The notes below the pieces were generated by a model, which did no database searches, had not been told where the DNA came from, and saw only the letters and a list, made by a program, of their open reading frames with translations. A stretch of DNA of 64,000 bases from Bacteroidota bacterium (GTDB lineage: Bacteria; Bacteroidota; Bacteroidia; NS11-12g; UBA9320), in the NCBI GenBank assembly GCA_013359235.1, contig JABWCE010000004.1, positions 82,931 through 146,930 of the forward strand, read 5' to 3'. The translations under genes and the position numbers were made by a program. Shown one piece after another: positions 34,863 to 44,480 of the stretch. Each line of letters starts with the position of its first letter. The first letter of the stretch is position 1.

Positions 34863-37376
34863 TTAAAATTTAAATACAAAATTAAATTTTACGCCAAAAG
34901 GCTTAGCTTTATCTTTGTACAAGTATGTCATACGATGTATGAAATCTACTCTTACAAATTTAAAAATATTCTCTATCCCATAACCTAATTCAAGATATGG
35001 AGTATTGTATTTGTATCTTCCAATATTTGTAACTTCTTTGCCATAAGCATCGCTTGGAGGCACAAGGTTTAAATTTTTATTGTTTAGACTGCCGTAAATT
35101 GTTTTTACATTGTAAAAAAACCTCCATTTTAAATCTTTTATTAATGGAATGCGGTTGAAAATTAGTCCGTTGTCGTTGTGTTCGTAATGAAGTGAAACAT
35201 ATTGGTCACTTACAAATTCAAAAAATCTCATCATATTGTATCCGTAAAATGATGAATTGGGCGATTCATTACCTCTTGCTACTTCTAATATTGGATAAGG
35301 AATAGTACCAAAAGTTTTTCCTGCCTGAATTGTATATTCAAAATTGCCAAAATTAGCCCAACTGTTATATTGCCATATTTTGAAACCAATTTTATCAAAT
35401 TCATATTGTCCGTTTATTATTTTCATGCCTTTGGTATAGCTTAAAGTAATAACTGGTTGCTTTAAATTTCCAAAATTATAACGGTCAACATGGCGGTAAA
35501 CAAATTGCTGTTTTAATGAAATCTTTGTTACAAGATTTAATGTAGTTACACTGAACTTGTTTGAAATATGATCTGTTTCCGGATTTTTATAGTATGCAAA
35601 ATTAAATTTTGAATTTGGTTCAAACTGGTAATCATTATGCCTCATATTTGCTTTAAAAGTAATACCTTTAAAAAATTCGCGTTCGGCAAAAATTTTATAT
35701 TCAAAAGTGTAATTCAATCTGTAAGAACCTAATGTGTTCAATGATTTATAAAGGCTGCTTGTTACAAAGGGGTCATCGGTTACACCCAAAAGGTCAACAT
35801 CGTTTTTTATACCAAAACCTGCTTTTGACCATCGTTTGCGGTCTAAAACCCATACTGCATCAAGTCCGTATTTAATTTTTTTATCGCCAAAACCATAAGC
35901 ACAAAATGTTTCTATCATCGAATTTGGAAACAATTTTTCGGTAGTTCTAACCCCCGCCCTCACTCTAAAACCCTCTAATGGATTAAAACCTATTATTGAT
36001 ATATATGGACCAATTTCAATATTTCCCTTTGCAATAGGTTTATAACCCTCTGCTATAATTTCGGCAACATCAACATAGGTTTTAATCAAAGGTTTATTTT
36101 TGAATGAATCTACGAGATTGTATATTTTAATATCGGCATTCGAGAGTTTTTCATGTCGCGATGTATCCCAAAATTTATCGTTTTTGCTGTAAGCATCCGC
36201 TTTAACTTCTACTTTTTGTTCAAAAAATTTGGCATCGTGTTTTATATTTACTTTCTGATTTTTTGTGCTTGTATAATATGTGCCAATCATTCCAAGCGAA
36301 TTGTTTGTAAGCTCTGATACATCTATCAATACACGAGTTTTTGAAGGAAGCCATGCATCTTTCTCAACTTCAGTCATTTCTTGTTGAATTTTAATTTTTT
36401 CAATAAAATTGATATTTGCTTCTTTCGATATTTCGAGCGATACTTGTTTTAGAGCAAAACTTGTGTCTTGAATCCAAATATGACCTGTAAATACAAGGTC
36501 TTTCTTGTTTTTGGGCCACACTCTTATTTTATAGGTTTTATGTCCTTCTATTTCCAAACTGTCTAAAAGTGCATAATGATAATATGTAAGCGAAAGTATT
36601 GATAGAGGCGAAATAAAATCTTTATCAAACAAATAGAGATTGTTTTCGTAAAAATTATACTGCTGAAATGATGACCCGAGAACTTGAGCTACATAGCTTT
36701 CTTCACCAACTCCTACGCCTTTTATTCTTGTAGCTTTTATTATTTCTTTGGTTCTGTAAGGCGATTTGTTGTAATAATAATCACTTAGAGTTTCAGAAAC
36801 AAAAACCGGCAAAACCGGGATAGCATTTGTATCAGCTTTAAGACTACTAATGGTATCGAAAAGCGATTCCATTTCGCGAAATATCTTTCTTTTTTTAAAC
36901 TTTTCTGAAATATTATCTACTGCTATTTGAATTTTTGTGAAACTTTCGTATTCATACTGTTCAAGTTTTTCAATATTGTATTTTTTGCGGTTTGACTGTG
37001 CATTTCTAATAATTCTTATTGCTTTGTTAACGCCTGGTTTTACAACAACTTCATTCAGGCTATTGCTGTTGGGCTGTAATGCAAAGTTTATTTCTTGAAC
37101 TTTTCCTTGAATAATTTTTTTTGAAGCAGTGATATATCCAATTGATTTTGCCGAAATACTATCAGTTTTTTGAGTGGTTTTAAGTTCATAAAAACCTTCA
37201 AAATCGGTAGATGTACCAATGTTTGTGTTTTTGAAAAAAACTGTAATAAAAGGTAGTGCTTCGCCCGATTCGGCATCGGTTATTTTACCTTTTACAATTG
37301 TATGTTGTGCCAAGACTTTTGTACAAACACACAGTAAAAAAAGTAAAGTTCTTATACTTTTTGGCCATCCTATCAT
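34863..37376 (-). CDS. DUF5686 / carboxypeptidase-regulatory-like outer membrane protein
   Basis: An 837-residue protein with a signal peptide (ending TKVLAQ). A CarboxypepD_reg-like beta sandwich follows at about residues 25-105 (VKGKITDAESGEALPFITV ... FEGFYEL), then a long DUF5686 region ending in many amphipathic strands (MTYLYKDKAKPFGVKFNFVFKF), so an outer-membrane barrel is likely. The fold is like TonB-dependent receptors without a visible plug or TonB box. Function unknown; family members are widespread in Bacteroidota. ATG 37376 is preferred to a TTG at 37397 that would run up to the preceding stop. Upstream is the alpha/beta hydrolase in the same direction. Confidence 0.82.
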   Translation of the reverse strand: MIGWPKSIRTLLFLLCVCTKVLAQHTIVKGKITDAESGEALPFITVFFKNTNIGTSTDFEGFYELKTTQKTDSISAKSIGYITASKKIIQGKVQEINFALQPNSNSLNEVVVKPGVNKAIRIIRNAQSNRKKYNIEKLEQYEYESFTKIQIAVDNISEKFKKRKIFREMESLFDTISSLKADTNAIPVLPVFVSETLSDYYYNKSPYRTKEIIKATRIKGVGVGEESYVAQVLGSSFQQYNFYENNLYLFDKDFISPLSILSLTYYHYALLDSLEIEGHKTYKIRVWPKNKKDLVFTGHIWIQDTSFALKQVSLEISKEANINFIEKIKIQQEMTEVEKDAWLPSKTRVLIDVSELTNNSLGMIGTYYTSTKNQKVNIKHDAKFFEQKVEVKADAYSKNDKFWDTSRHEKLSNADIKIYNLVDSFKNKPLIKTYVDVAEIIAEGYKPIAKGNIEIGPYISIIGFNPLEGFRVRAGVRTTEKLFPNSMIETFCAYGFGDKKIKYGLDAVWVLDRKRWSKAGFGIKNDVDLLGVTDDPFVTSSLYKSLNTLGSYRLNYTFEYKIFAEREFFKGITFKANMRHNDYQFEPNSKFNFAYYKNPETDHISNKFSVTTLNLVTKISLKQQFVYRHVDRYNFGNLKQPVITLSYTKGMKIINGQYEFDKIGFKIWQYNSWANFGNFEYTIQAGKTFGTIPYPILEVARGNESPNSSFYGYNMMRFFEFVSDQYVSLHYEHNDNGLIFNRIPLIKDLKWRFFYNVKTIYGSLNNKNLNLVPPSDAYGKEVTNIGRYKYNTPYLELGYGIENIFKFVRVDFIHRMTYLYKDKAKPFGVKFNFVFKF

Positions 37377-37406
37377 TCTTGTGGCAATAATAAACAATAT
37401 TGGAAA

Positions 37407-38174
37407 TTAATTTTTAAAAAAAGAGTTGGTTTCACTCAAAAAATCATTTGGATTATCAGCATGTATCCAATGTTCGGCATTTTTTATGGTTTTAATTTGT
37501 GCATTTAAAAAGTAATTATTAATCATTATTTCATCATCAGAATTTATGTAGTTTGAAAACTCGCCTTTCAAAAAAAGCACCGGGATTTTTATTTTCTCAA
37601 TAAAATCAATAGCTGCAATAAGATTTTCATAGTTTTTCTCTATTGAATCAAGATTTATTTTCAATGCAAAATTATTGGTTTCGGTTCTAATTAAATTTTT
37701 CAAAATAAAAAGTAATTCGCTGCGGTTTGTAATTTTTTTTGAAAGATTTTCTTCTATTTCTATTCGGCTTTTGGAATTGTAATTTATTTCTTTCATTGCA
37801 TTAATGTATTTGTAATGGCTTGCAGAATATTGCTTTGGCGAAATATCTACAACTATCATTTTAAGAATTTTTTGGGGAAATAAGTTTGCAAACATCATAC
37901 AAACTTTACCACCTAAAGAATGACCTATTAAATAAATTTTACCAATATTTTCATTTTCAATAAAATTGTTTACATCTTCTGCCATAAGTTTAAAATTCAT
38001 TTCGAATGTATGTGGCGAATTTCCGTGATTTCTAAGATCGAGAGTATAAACTGTAAAATTTTCAGAAAGTCTTTTTGCAATGTTGTGCCAATTATCGCTC
38101 ATGCCAAACAACCCATGTAAAATAACAATAGGTGGATTTTGCTCACCATATTTTCTGAAAAATAAATTTAACAT
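37407..38174 (-). CDS. Alpha/beta-fold hydrolase (YbfF-like)
   Basis: A 255-residue cytoplasmic protein with the hydrolase order: oxyanion segment VILHGLFGMSDNWHNIA, TLDLRNHGNSPH, the nucleophile elbow IGHSLGGKVCM, an acid after PVLFLKGEFSNYI, and the catalytic histidine in NAEHWIHADNP. This resembles the YbfF/acyl-CoA thioesterase-like group. Substrate unknown. ATG at 38174 is clear; the DUF5686 gene starts about 30 nt after its stop. Confidence 0.9.
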   Translation of the reverse strand: MLNLFFRKYGEQNPPIVILHGLFGMSDNWHNIAKRLSENFTVYTLDLRNHGNSPHTFEMNFKLMAEDVNNFIENENIGKIYLIGHSLGGKVCMMFANLFPQKILKMIVVDISPKQYSASHYKYINAMKEINYNSKSRIEIEENLSKKITNRSELLFILKNLIRTETNNFALKINLDSIEKNYENLIAAIDFIEKIKIPVLFLKGEFSNYINSDDEIMINNYFLNAQIKTIKNAEHWIHADNPNDFLSETNSFFKN

Positions 38175-38291
38175 CTGGCGAAAATACTTACATAAAGTAT
38201 AATTGATTACTAAAATGAATAATTTTTTGTAAGTCTTTAAAATTTGTGAATATTTAACTTATTAATTTAAAATTTGATTAGTATTTATAAA

Positions 38292-38299
38292 TAAATTTG
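38292..38299 (+). promoter_or_regulatory. -7 box upstream of apaG
   Basis: TAAATTTG, an exact TAnnTTTG match, 25 nt before the ATG at 38325. A TTTG at 38273-38276 is only 15 nt upstream, shorter than the usual spacer. Confidence 0.4.
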
Positions 38300-38324
38300 T
38301 TTCGTTAAATAAAACTACAAAGCT

Positions 38325-38711
38325 ATGGTAAATGCAATTACTAATGACATTGATGTAACTGTAGAGAGCAATTACATCGAATCGCAATCGAAGCCCGAAA
38401 TGGATTTTTTTCTATTTTCTTACAAAATAAAAATATCTAATCAGGGGAATGAAGCTGTTCAGCTTATTAGTCGTTATTGGAATATTTTCGATTCGATAAA
38501 CGAAAAACACATAGTAGAAGGTGAAGGGGTTGTAGGTTTTAAGCCATTGATTGAACCTGGTCAGTTTTTCGAATACGAATCATTTTGCCAACTGAAAAGT
38601 GATGGAGGCACAATGAAAGGTTATTATACCTTGCTAAAAGTTTCTGACAATTCTTATTTTAAAGCAGTTATTCCTGATTTTATATTAATGCCCGAGTACA
38701 GATTTAATTAA
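38325..38711 (+). CDS. apaG: ApaG protein
   Basis: A 128-residue single-domain beta sandwich of the ApaG/DUF525 family. Typical segments are FFLFSYKIKISNQGNEAVQL, ISRYWNIFDS, EGEGVVGFKPLIEPGQFFEY and GTMKGYYTLLKVSD. In enterobacteria ApaG is linked with cobalt/magnesium resistance; its fold is shared with FBXO3 in eukaryotes, and the biochemical role is not settled. It stands alone, converging on the M23-Bcp gene with 2 nt between stops. Confidence 0.93.
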   Translation: MVNAITNDIDVTVESNYIESQSKPEMDFFLFSYKIKISNQGNEAVQLISRYWNIFDSINEKHIVEGEGVVGFKPLIEPGQFFEYESFCQLKSDGGTMKGYYTLLKVSDNSYFKAVIPDFILMPEYRFN

Positions 38712-38713
38712 AT

Positions 38714-40882
38714 TTATTTCAAAATCTGGTTTGCATGATTCTTGGTATCAACCTTTTCAATTATTTCTGTTATTGTTCCGTTTTCTATAATAAAGGTAAC
38801 TCGTGCCATACCCATGTAGCTCCGCCCATACATACTCTTTTCTACCCATGTTCCATAGGCTTCGGCTATTTTATGGTCTTCATCTGTAAGCAAATCGAAT
38901 GGTAACTTGTATTTTTCTATAAATTTTATATGCTGCTTAATGCTGTCGGGGCTTACGCCAAATATTTTATAACCTTTTGATAAGAGCATTTCGTAATTGT
39001 CGCGAAGGTTGCAAGCTTCGGCAGTACAGCCCGGAGTATCGTCTTTAGGATAAAAATACAATACTACTTTTGTTTTGCTAATTTCCGAAAAATTAACTGT
39101 ATTTCCGTTTTGGTCTTTGGTTGTGAAATTTGGAGCTTTATCTCCTGTTTTAAGTTTCATACTTTTTAAACAATTATTAGTACTGAAAGTTTGTTCAAAA
39201 ACATTGCTATTGCCTGAATTATCTGATATTTTTAATGAAAATTTATGAATGCCGCATTTAATAAAATCCGGTATTTTTCCTTCAATCAAATTTTTTTTGG
39301 GTTCATAATATGCAAGTATCCATTTATCGTCAATTTTTACAAGATAATCTTTTATACCTGTAAAATTGTCTTTAATTATTGCAGAAAATTTATTTTCATC
39401 AATTATCACATCGGTTATATACGGCTTAGTTGTATCAATATCAAGTATAAATAAACCTGTATTTTTTATTTTGGCATAAATAAATCCATCTTTTTCAAAT
39501 GTAATTTCAGGTTTTTTTTGTTTTTCTTTAGTAAGTCGGGTAATAATTTTTCTTTCGGTATTAGAAGTTTTAAAATACAAAAACAAATTATCATTAAGTG
39601 GAATACAGCTATTTGAAATTTGCCATACGTTTTTCCCTTCAAAAATTTCATCTGTTTTTGTAATACCAAACAAAACCGTATCATAAAAAACCCCGACAGG
39701 TGCTTCTACTTTCACTGTTTCTCCATTGCTTTCATATTTCAAAATATTTGTTTTATGAGGGTAAAACAATGCCGATTGATGGTATTTGATTGTATCTGTT
39801 TTATATTGTTTAAATTGTAAATCGGCTTTAATGCTATTTTCGCCTGTCAATACAAAGCTTATTGAATCTTTGTTTTTAGCAAAATCTGAAATTATAATTC
39901 TGATTCTTAGTTTGTCAGATTTTTTTAAGGTAATTTTTCCTCTGTTTTGTGCAATTGGATAAAAATTCAAATTATTTCCATCATCAATAAATAATTTAAC
40001 TACACGAGTTTCATTTTCGTCAAACAATGCGTAATCCATGTAACAATTAACCTTTCGAGTGTTTGAAAAGCTGAATTTATCTACCTTTTGTTCAAAGTAA
40101 AGTTTGTTGTCAACATAAATTCTTATTTTATAAATGCCCATGCCAAATCCTGCATCATGTATCATATCTTGATATGTAATTCCAAAAGCAAAAACTCCGG
40201 TTCCTGCATGTATTATTTTATCTTTAAAACTGTGATTTGAAATATCAAACTTTGCAAATCTGTAATTTCCATAATGTGTTTTATAGTTATTGTCAATTCT
40301 ATATAGATACAATGATTTAATTAAGGGTTTTAAATTATCTTTTAAGTTCAAACCCCAAAGCAAAGGGTTTACAATTTCTTCGGTTTTTGTATTTCTAATT
40401 TCAAAATGCAGATGTGGTCCTGCCGAACCTCCTGTATTTCCTGAATAAGCAATCAATTCGCCTTTTTTAATTTTTAAAAAGTTTCTTTCGGGAAAAATTT
40501 CGGTTTCGTACACTTGTTTTTGGTATTGAATTTTTTCAGAGTAATTTTCAATTTTTTTTATAAATCTATCAAGATGCCCGTAAACAGTAGTAAAACCGTT
40601 TGGGTGACTAATATACAAAGCTTTTCCATATCCTTTTGATGAAATGTTTATTCTGCTAATATACCCATCAGCCGATGCATAAACTGGTACACCAATATTG
40701 CCGTTTTCGGTTCTCAAATCAAGTCCTGAATGAAAATGATTAGTACGTATTTCTCCAAAATTACCACTAAGATCAATTTTGCCTTTTAAAGGCCACGAAA
40801 AGTAATTTTTAGAAAATTGCTGTGCATTTGCAAAAAAACTGTTTAAAAAAAGCAATGAAATTAAAGAAAATCTAAAGTACAT
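38714..40882 (-). CDS. M23 metallopeptidase fused in frame to Bcp-type peroxiredoxin
   Basis: A 722-residue product. Residues 1-20 are a signal peptide (LFLNSFFANA). An M23/LytM peptidase domain follows, with zinc ligands His51 and Asp55 (HSGLDL), His103 (VYGHLD) and His157/His159 (GPHLHFEI), then Ig-like beta modules to about residue 570. At Met575 a complete, 148-residue Bcp peroxiredoxin begins (MKLKTGDKAPNF, peroxidatic Cys619 and Cys624 in PGCTAEAC). M23 enzymes cut peptidoglycan peptides; Bcp reduces peroxides in the cytoplasm. The join NNCLKS-M has no linker, and a frame shift upstream would expose a TAA just before the Bcp ATG. It may thus be two genes fused by a recent mutation or a read error. 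The M1 gene ends directly at its start (TAA-ATG). Confidence 0.85.
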   Translation of the reverse strand: MYFRFSLISLLFLNSFFANAQQFSKNYFSWPLKGKIDLSGNFGEIRTNHFHSGLDLRTENGNIGVPVYASADGYISRINISSKGYGKALYISHPNGFTTVYGHLDRFIKKIENYSEKIQYQKQVYETEIFPERNFLKIKKGELIAYSGNTGGSAGPHLHFEIRNTKTEEIVNPLLWGLNLKDNLKPLIKSLYLYRIDNNYKTHYGNYRFAKFDISNHSFKDKIIHAGTGVFAFGITYQDMIHDAGFGMGIYKIRIYVDNKLYFEQKVDKFSFSNTRKVNCYMDYALFDENETRVVKLFIDDGNNLNFYPIAQNRGKITLKKSDKLRIRIIISDFAKNKDSISFVLTGENSIKADLQFKQYKTDTIKYHQSALFYPHKTNILKYESNGETVKVEAPVGVFYDTVLFGITKTDEIFEGKNVWQISNSCIPLNDNLFLYFKTSNTERKIITRLTKEKQKKPEITFEKDGFIYAKIKNTGLFILDIDTTKPYITDVIIDENKFSAIIKDNFTGIKDYLVKIDDKWILAYYEPKKNLIEGKIPDFIKCGIHKFSLKISDNSGNSNVFEQTFSTNNCLKSMKLKTGDKAPNFTTKDQNGNTVNFSEISKTKVVLYFYPKDDTPGCTAEACNLRDNYEMLLSKGYKIFGVSPDSIKQHIKFIEKYKLPFDLLTDEDHKIAEAYGTWVEKSMYGRSYMGMARVTFIIENGTITEIIEKVDTKNHANQILK

Positions 40883-42763
40883 TTATTTTAAAATAACAGC
40901 AACAGATTGAACCGAAACTGAGTGATAGCCTGTTTTAGCTTTATCAAAAACCATTTTAGCCCATTTTTTACCATTTTCTGTCTTAGCAAGCTCTTCATAG
41001 ATAGGTAAAATCATTTTGCGTCTTCCTACTCTTATTAGAAATTTTTCGGTTTGTTCAGTGTTTTTTGTATATGCAATTTTAGCTGATAACGTAAACCAAT
41101 CACATAAAATTTCACAATTGCTGCGGTTTGAAAAACTGAATACTTTTTCAAATTCTTCTACTTGGTTCAAGTTTGCTTTTTTTGAAAATTGCCTGATAAG
41201 ATATTGCCAATGATGTGATGTAAAACCTGCGGTATCAAACTCTTCAGGTTTTTTTAATCCTTCAAAATACGATAAAAGCATTTTATCTACTTTTATTAGT
41301 TCTTCGGAAACAGGCTTTACTGCACTTTTTGGAAGTCCTTCACCATAAATCCAGTTTTGGGCTTCGGCTTCTTTTTTCCATCTGATATTTTTGTTAAGTA
41401 GTTCTTTATTCAAATAGCTTAAAAAATCTTCAGTATTCATATATTTAAAGGCGTTTTTAGTAAAATATTTTTTTAAAAAATCATCAAAGTTTTTTTCACC
41501 GGTTACTTTTAATAAGTGGCAAAGAAAAAATCTTCCTTTCTCATAAGCTATGTCGCTTAAGCCATCATCGGGGTTTCTGCCTTTAAGGTCAAGTTTTAAT
41601 TTTGTATCTGCCAAAGCACCGCTTATGGTAAGTTCATTTATGGTTTTTTCGAGGTCATTCCATGCTATTAATTGTCGCATGCGGTCATAAGGTTTACCAT
41701 AAATTTTTTCCATTATACGTTGTTCAAAGAAGTTTGTAAAACCTTCGTTCAGCCAAAAATCATTCCATGTTTCGTTTGTAACCAAATTTCCGCTCCATGA
41801 ATGTGCAAGTTCATGAGCTATAAGAGCTACCTGGCTCCTATCACCTGTAATTACAGTAGGAGTGGCAAAAGTTAAACGTGGATTTTCCATACCCCCAAAA
41901 GGAAAACTTGGCGGTAAAACTAAAACATCGTATCTGCCCCAAACGTATTTTCCATATAAATCGCTTGCCACATCAATCATTTTTTGCATATCTGCAAATT
42001 CCCATGCTGCTTTTTCAATCATTGATGGCTCGGCATATATTCCGCAATTTTTTCCAAGCGGTTTAAAAATTAATTTTCCGGAAGCTAATGCAACAAGATA
42101 TGACGATACGGGTTGTTCCATTTTAAAGTTGTAAATTCCTGTATTGCTTAATTTTTGAGGATTTTCGGCACTCATAAGTACCCAATATCCCGGTTTTGTT
42201 TTTACAGTTGCATTATATGTGAATTTTACAGAGGGAGCATCTTGGCATGGAAACCACGAACGTGCAAGTATTGCCTGACTTTGGCTGTATAAAAATTCAT
42301 CAGTTTTGTCCGAAGTTTGTTCTTTGGCTGCCCATTGAAGTGCTTCGGCTGAATTTGTATTGTACAATATTTTTAAAACAGTATCTTCTTTTGATAATAA
42401 AATATAAAGCGGAGTGCCAAATATCTCATCTGTTTTACCTTTCCACCATTTTCTCTTTGAACCGTTTATTGCAAAAATTTCTTTTATTTCCAGGTCTTTA
42501 GTATCTAAAATAAGAGTATCGGCAGTTTCATTTTTTGTAAATAAAATTTGAACAAACCCATCGAGAATATGCTTTTCCCAATTAATTTCAAGATTAAAAA
42601 ATATATGGCGTAGCCTTATTTTATTGATATTGGCAAACGAATGTGGGTCTAATGTGGAAATAAAATCAGATTTTTTTTTATAATTTATATATTTTTTTTC
42701 GTTTTGACACGTTGTAAAAAGAAAAATTAAAATAATAAATAAATATGATAGTTTTAATTTCAT
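40883..42763 (-). CDS. M1 family metallopeptidase (LTA4 hydrolase-like lipoprotein)
   Basis: A 626-residue protein with a lipobox (IFLFTTCQNE, Cys19), so it is anchored in the envelope. Zinc site: HELAH (His317, Glu318, His321) with Glu340 in WLNEGF, i.e. HExxH-x18-E. The exopeptidase motif GGMENP lies just before. The region LARSWFPCQDAPSVKFTYNATV and the helical C-terminal domain match the leukotriene-A4-hydrolase/aminopeptidase B branch. It likely removes N-terminal residues from peptides at the cell surface or in the periplasm. Its stop is followed at once by the ATG of the M23-Bcp gene, so the pair forms an operon of two peptidases. Confidence 0.93.
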   Translation of the reverse strand: MKLKLSYLFIILIFLFTTCQNEKKYINYKKKSDFISTLDPHSFANINKIRLRHIFFNLEINWEKHILDGFVQILFTKNETADTLILDTKDLEIKEIFAINGSKRKWWKGKTDEIFGTPLYILLSKEDTVLKILYNTNSAEALQWAAKEQTSDKTDEFLYSQSQAILARSWFPCQDAPSVKFTYNATVKTKPGYWVLMSAENPQKLSNTGIYNFKMEQPVSSYLVALASGKLIFKPLGKNCGIYAEPSMIEKAAWEFADMQKMIDVASDLYGKYVWGRYDVLVLPPSFPFGGMENPRLTFATPTVITGDRSQVALIAHELAHSWSGNLVTNETWNDFWLNEGFTNFFEQRIMEKIYGKPYDRMRQLIAWNDLEKTINELTISGALADTKLKLDLKGRNPDDGLSDIAYEKGRFFLCHLLKVTGEKNFDDFLKKYFTKNAFKYMNTEDFLSYLNKELLNKNIRWKKEAEAQNWIYGEGLPKSAVKPVSEELIKVDKMLLSYFEGLKKPEEFDTAGFTSHHWQYLIRQFSKKANLNQVEEFEKVFSFSNRSNCEILCDWFTLSAKIAYTKNTEQTEKFLIRVGRRKMILPIYEELAKTENGKKWAKMVFDKAKTGYHSVSVQSVAVILK

Positions 42764-42785
42764 TTCTGGTATTTTATATATACAG

Positions 42786-42793
42786 CAAATTTA
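42786..42793 (-). promoter_or_regulatory. -7 box upstream of the M1 peptidase gene
   Basis: Reads TAAATTTG on the minus strand, an exact TAnnTTTG match, 22 nt upstream of the ATG at 42763. No clear -33 TTTG. Confidence 0.45.
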
Positions 42794-42875
42794 GTATTGT
42801 TAGAAAAATTAAACCAATTGATTTTTAGTGGATAATTAATGACTAATTTAATAATTTACATTTTAAACAAAGTTT

Positions 42876-42883
42876 TATTTTTG
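42876..42883 (+). promoter_or_regulatory. -7 box upstream of the DUF4468 gene
   Basis: TATTTTTG matches TAnnTTTG; it ends 8 nt before ATG 42892 and 23 nt before the alternative ATG at 42907, which favours the second start slightly. No -33 TTTG. Confidence 0.4.
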
Positions 42884-42891
42884 CAGTTTTA

Positions 42892-43593
42892 ATGAAAAGT
42901 TTAACAATGAGAATTAATGCTAAAACTATTGTTTTTGTTGCAATAGCAATATTATACAGTTTTAATTTACGAGCACAATTTGATACAAATCCCGATTCAA
43001 GCAATTCAAATGTATTTGGAATTGATACTTCTTCTACTCCAATTTCCGAATCAGGTCCACCACAACCTGTAAAAAAGCCTTATATTAGATTTGTTGTACC
43101 TTTTGATACAATTACAGAACTTGTAACTTATTTAGAAGTAGTAACAGATGATGAATCTCCCGGAAATGATTCATTATATGCCCGTGCAAAAAGATGGATA
43201 AGATATGAATTTGGCAAAAGCAAACAGAAGCAAGTGATAAAAAAAGACTTGAAAAAAGAGTACAAACTTGTGCTTGAGTGCGAATTTCCATTATATATTG
43301 AAACAAACAAATATTCAAAAACACAAAATGGCAGAGTGGCTTTTGATATGGAAATAAGATTTAAAGAAGACAGGTACCGATATAAAATTAATAATTTGGT
43401 GCATATTGTTGATCCTCCTCCAGGCGAAGAAAAAGAAATTAGAACTTATTTTGAGTTTTATCGTAAGTCAAATATAAACCCTAAAGGAAATGATATGATT
43501 TTGATGGCTGCAGATAAAAAAATAAATAAAATGATTAAAGATTTAAAGAAATTCTGCAAAGGTCCAATATTTGTTGATGAAGACGACTGGTAA
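42892..43593 (+). CDS. DUF4468 domain-containing exported protein
   Basis: A 233-residue protein with a signal peptide (TIVFVAIAILYSFNLRAQ). After a Ser/Pro-rich linker comes a DUF4468-like domain, a TBP-like alpha/beta fold seen in many Bacteroidota envelope proteins (ARAKRWIRYEFGKSKQKQVIKKD ... VAFDMEIRFKEDRYRYKINNLV). No enzymatic residues are known for it. ATG 42892 is used; ATG 42907 (MRINAKT) is an alternative that keeps the signal peptide and gives more room after the -7 box. Confidence 0.8.
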   Translation: MKSLTMRINAKTIVFVAIAILYSFNLRAQFDTNPDSSNSNVFGIDTSSTPISESGPPQPVKKPYIRFVVPFDTITELVTYLEVVTDDESPGNDSLYARAKRWIRYEFGKSKQKQVIKKDLKKEYKLVLECEFPLYIETNKYSKTQNGRVAFDMEIRFKEDRYRYKINNLVHIVDPPPGEEKEIRTYFEFYRKSNINPKGNDMILMAADKKINKMIKDLKKFCKGPIFVDEDDW

Positions 43594-43600
43594 ATTGCTT

Positions 43601-43621
43601 TCAGATAATTTCTGATTTTTT
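43601..43621 (+). terminator. Weak intrinsic terminator after the DUF4468 gene
   Basis: Short hairpin TCAGA-TAATT-TCTGA (43601-43615) followed by TTTTTTC. The 5-bp stem is weak; its position 8 nt after the stop codon supports it. Confidence 0.35.
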
Positions 43622-43634
43622 CTTTAAAGTATAA

Positions 43635-44477
43635 TTACATTAAAACACACAAAGCATTTTTAATTTCACCTTTTTCAAGCAGCAAAGTTGCTAATTTTTC
43701 TTTTTCACTGAAGTTTTCATAAAGTTTTTTTACATCTTCAATTTCTTCTTTAGCGGGCAATTTGTCAATACTTGCAAGTAATCCAAGTTGATTACCGGTT
43801 AAAATTTTGCTGAATTTAATACTATCGGGTAATGAATCTACTCCAATACCTATTGATGCAAGAGGCTTTTTTACTTCAAACATAGAATTTGAATTAGTAC
43901 GACAATACCAGTTGCCACCCATACGAGCAATAAAATCAACTTTATTTTGGTCTATTTCATTATTTTCATTCAAAATATTTTCTGAAATATGAATTAATTT
44001 AATTTCACAAATAATTAAATTACCTGCTCCGCCATTAGTACCAAGTTCTATTATTTGTTTTACTTCACATTCAAATTGAACAGGACTTTCTTTAACCCTA
44101 AATGGCTTTACTAATTCAGATTTAACTGGAGTGAATCCTGATTTTTCAAATTCATCAATATCATCTTCAAATTCGCTGCTGGCAAGATTCATTTGATGCA
44201 ACATTTCGTAGTTTACAGCATTTATTACTACTTCTGATGTTTCTTTAATATTGTTAAATGTATGTTTTTGTTTGGCAGTGCGTCCGCTTCGGGCAGGCGA
44301 AAAAACCAAAACAGGCGGATTGGAACTAAAAATATTGTAAAAACTGAAAGGTGCCAAATTTCTTTTTCCGTTTGCATTAATAGTACTTGCAAGGGCAATG
44401 GGTCTGGGGGCAACAGCACCTTGCAGATATTGCTGCAATTTAGAAATTGGCAGTTCAGAAGGATTTATTTTGTACAT
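43635..44477 (-). CDS. Flavin reductase family protein (split-barrel FMN-binding)
   Basis: A 280-residue protein. The first 200 residues form the flavin reductase-like split barrel: APRPIALASTINANGKRNLAPFSFYNIFSSNPPVLVFSPA, then TSEVVINAVNYEMLHQMNLAS and FECEVKQIIELGTNGGAGNLIICEI. These proteins bind FMN and often reduce flavins or act with an oxygenase; the subgroup of about 300 residues in Bacteroidota has no defined substrate. The last 80 residues are helical. It starts 3 nt after the E2 stop, so it shares the E2 transcript. Confidence 0.88.
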   Translation of the reverse strand: MYKINPSELPISKLQQYLQGAVAPRPIALASTINANGKRNLAPFSFYNIFSSNPPVLVFSPARSGRTAKQKHTFNNIKETSEVVINAVNYEMLHQMNLASSEFEDDIDEFEKSGFTPVKSELVKPFRVKESPVQFECEVKQIIELGTNGGAGNLIICEIKLIHISENILNENNEIDQNKVDFIARMGGNWYCRTNSNSMFEVKKPLASIGIGVDSLPDSIKFSKILTGNQLGLLASIDKLPAKEEIEDVKKLYENFSEKEKLATLLLEKGEIKNALCVLM

Positions 44478-44480
44478 TAT

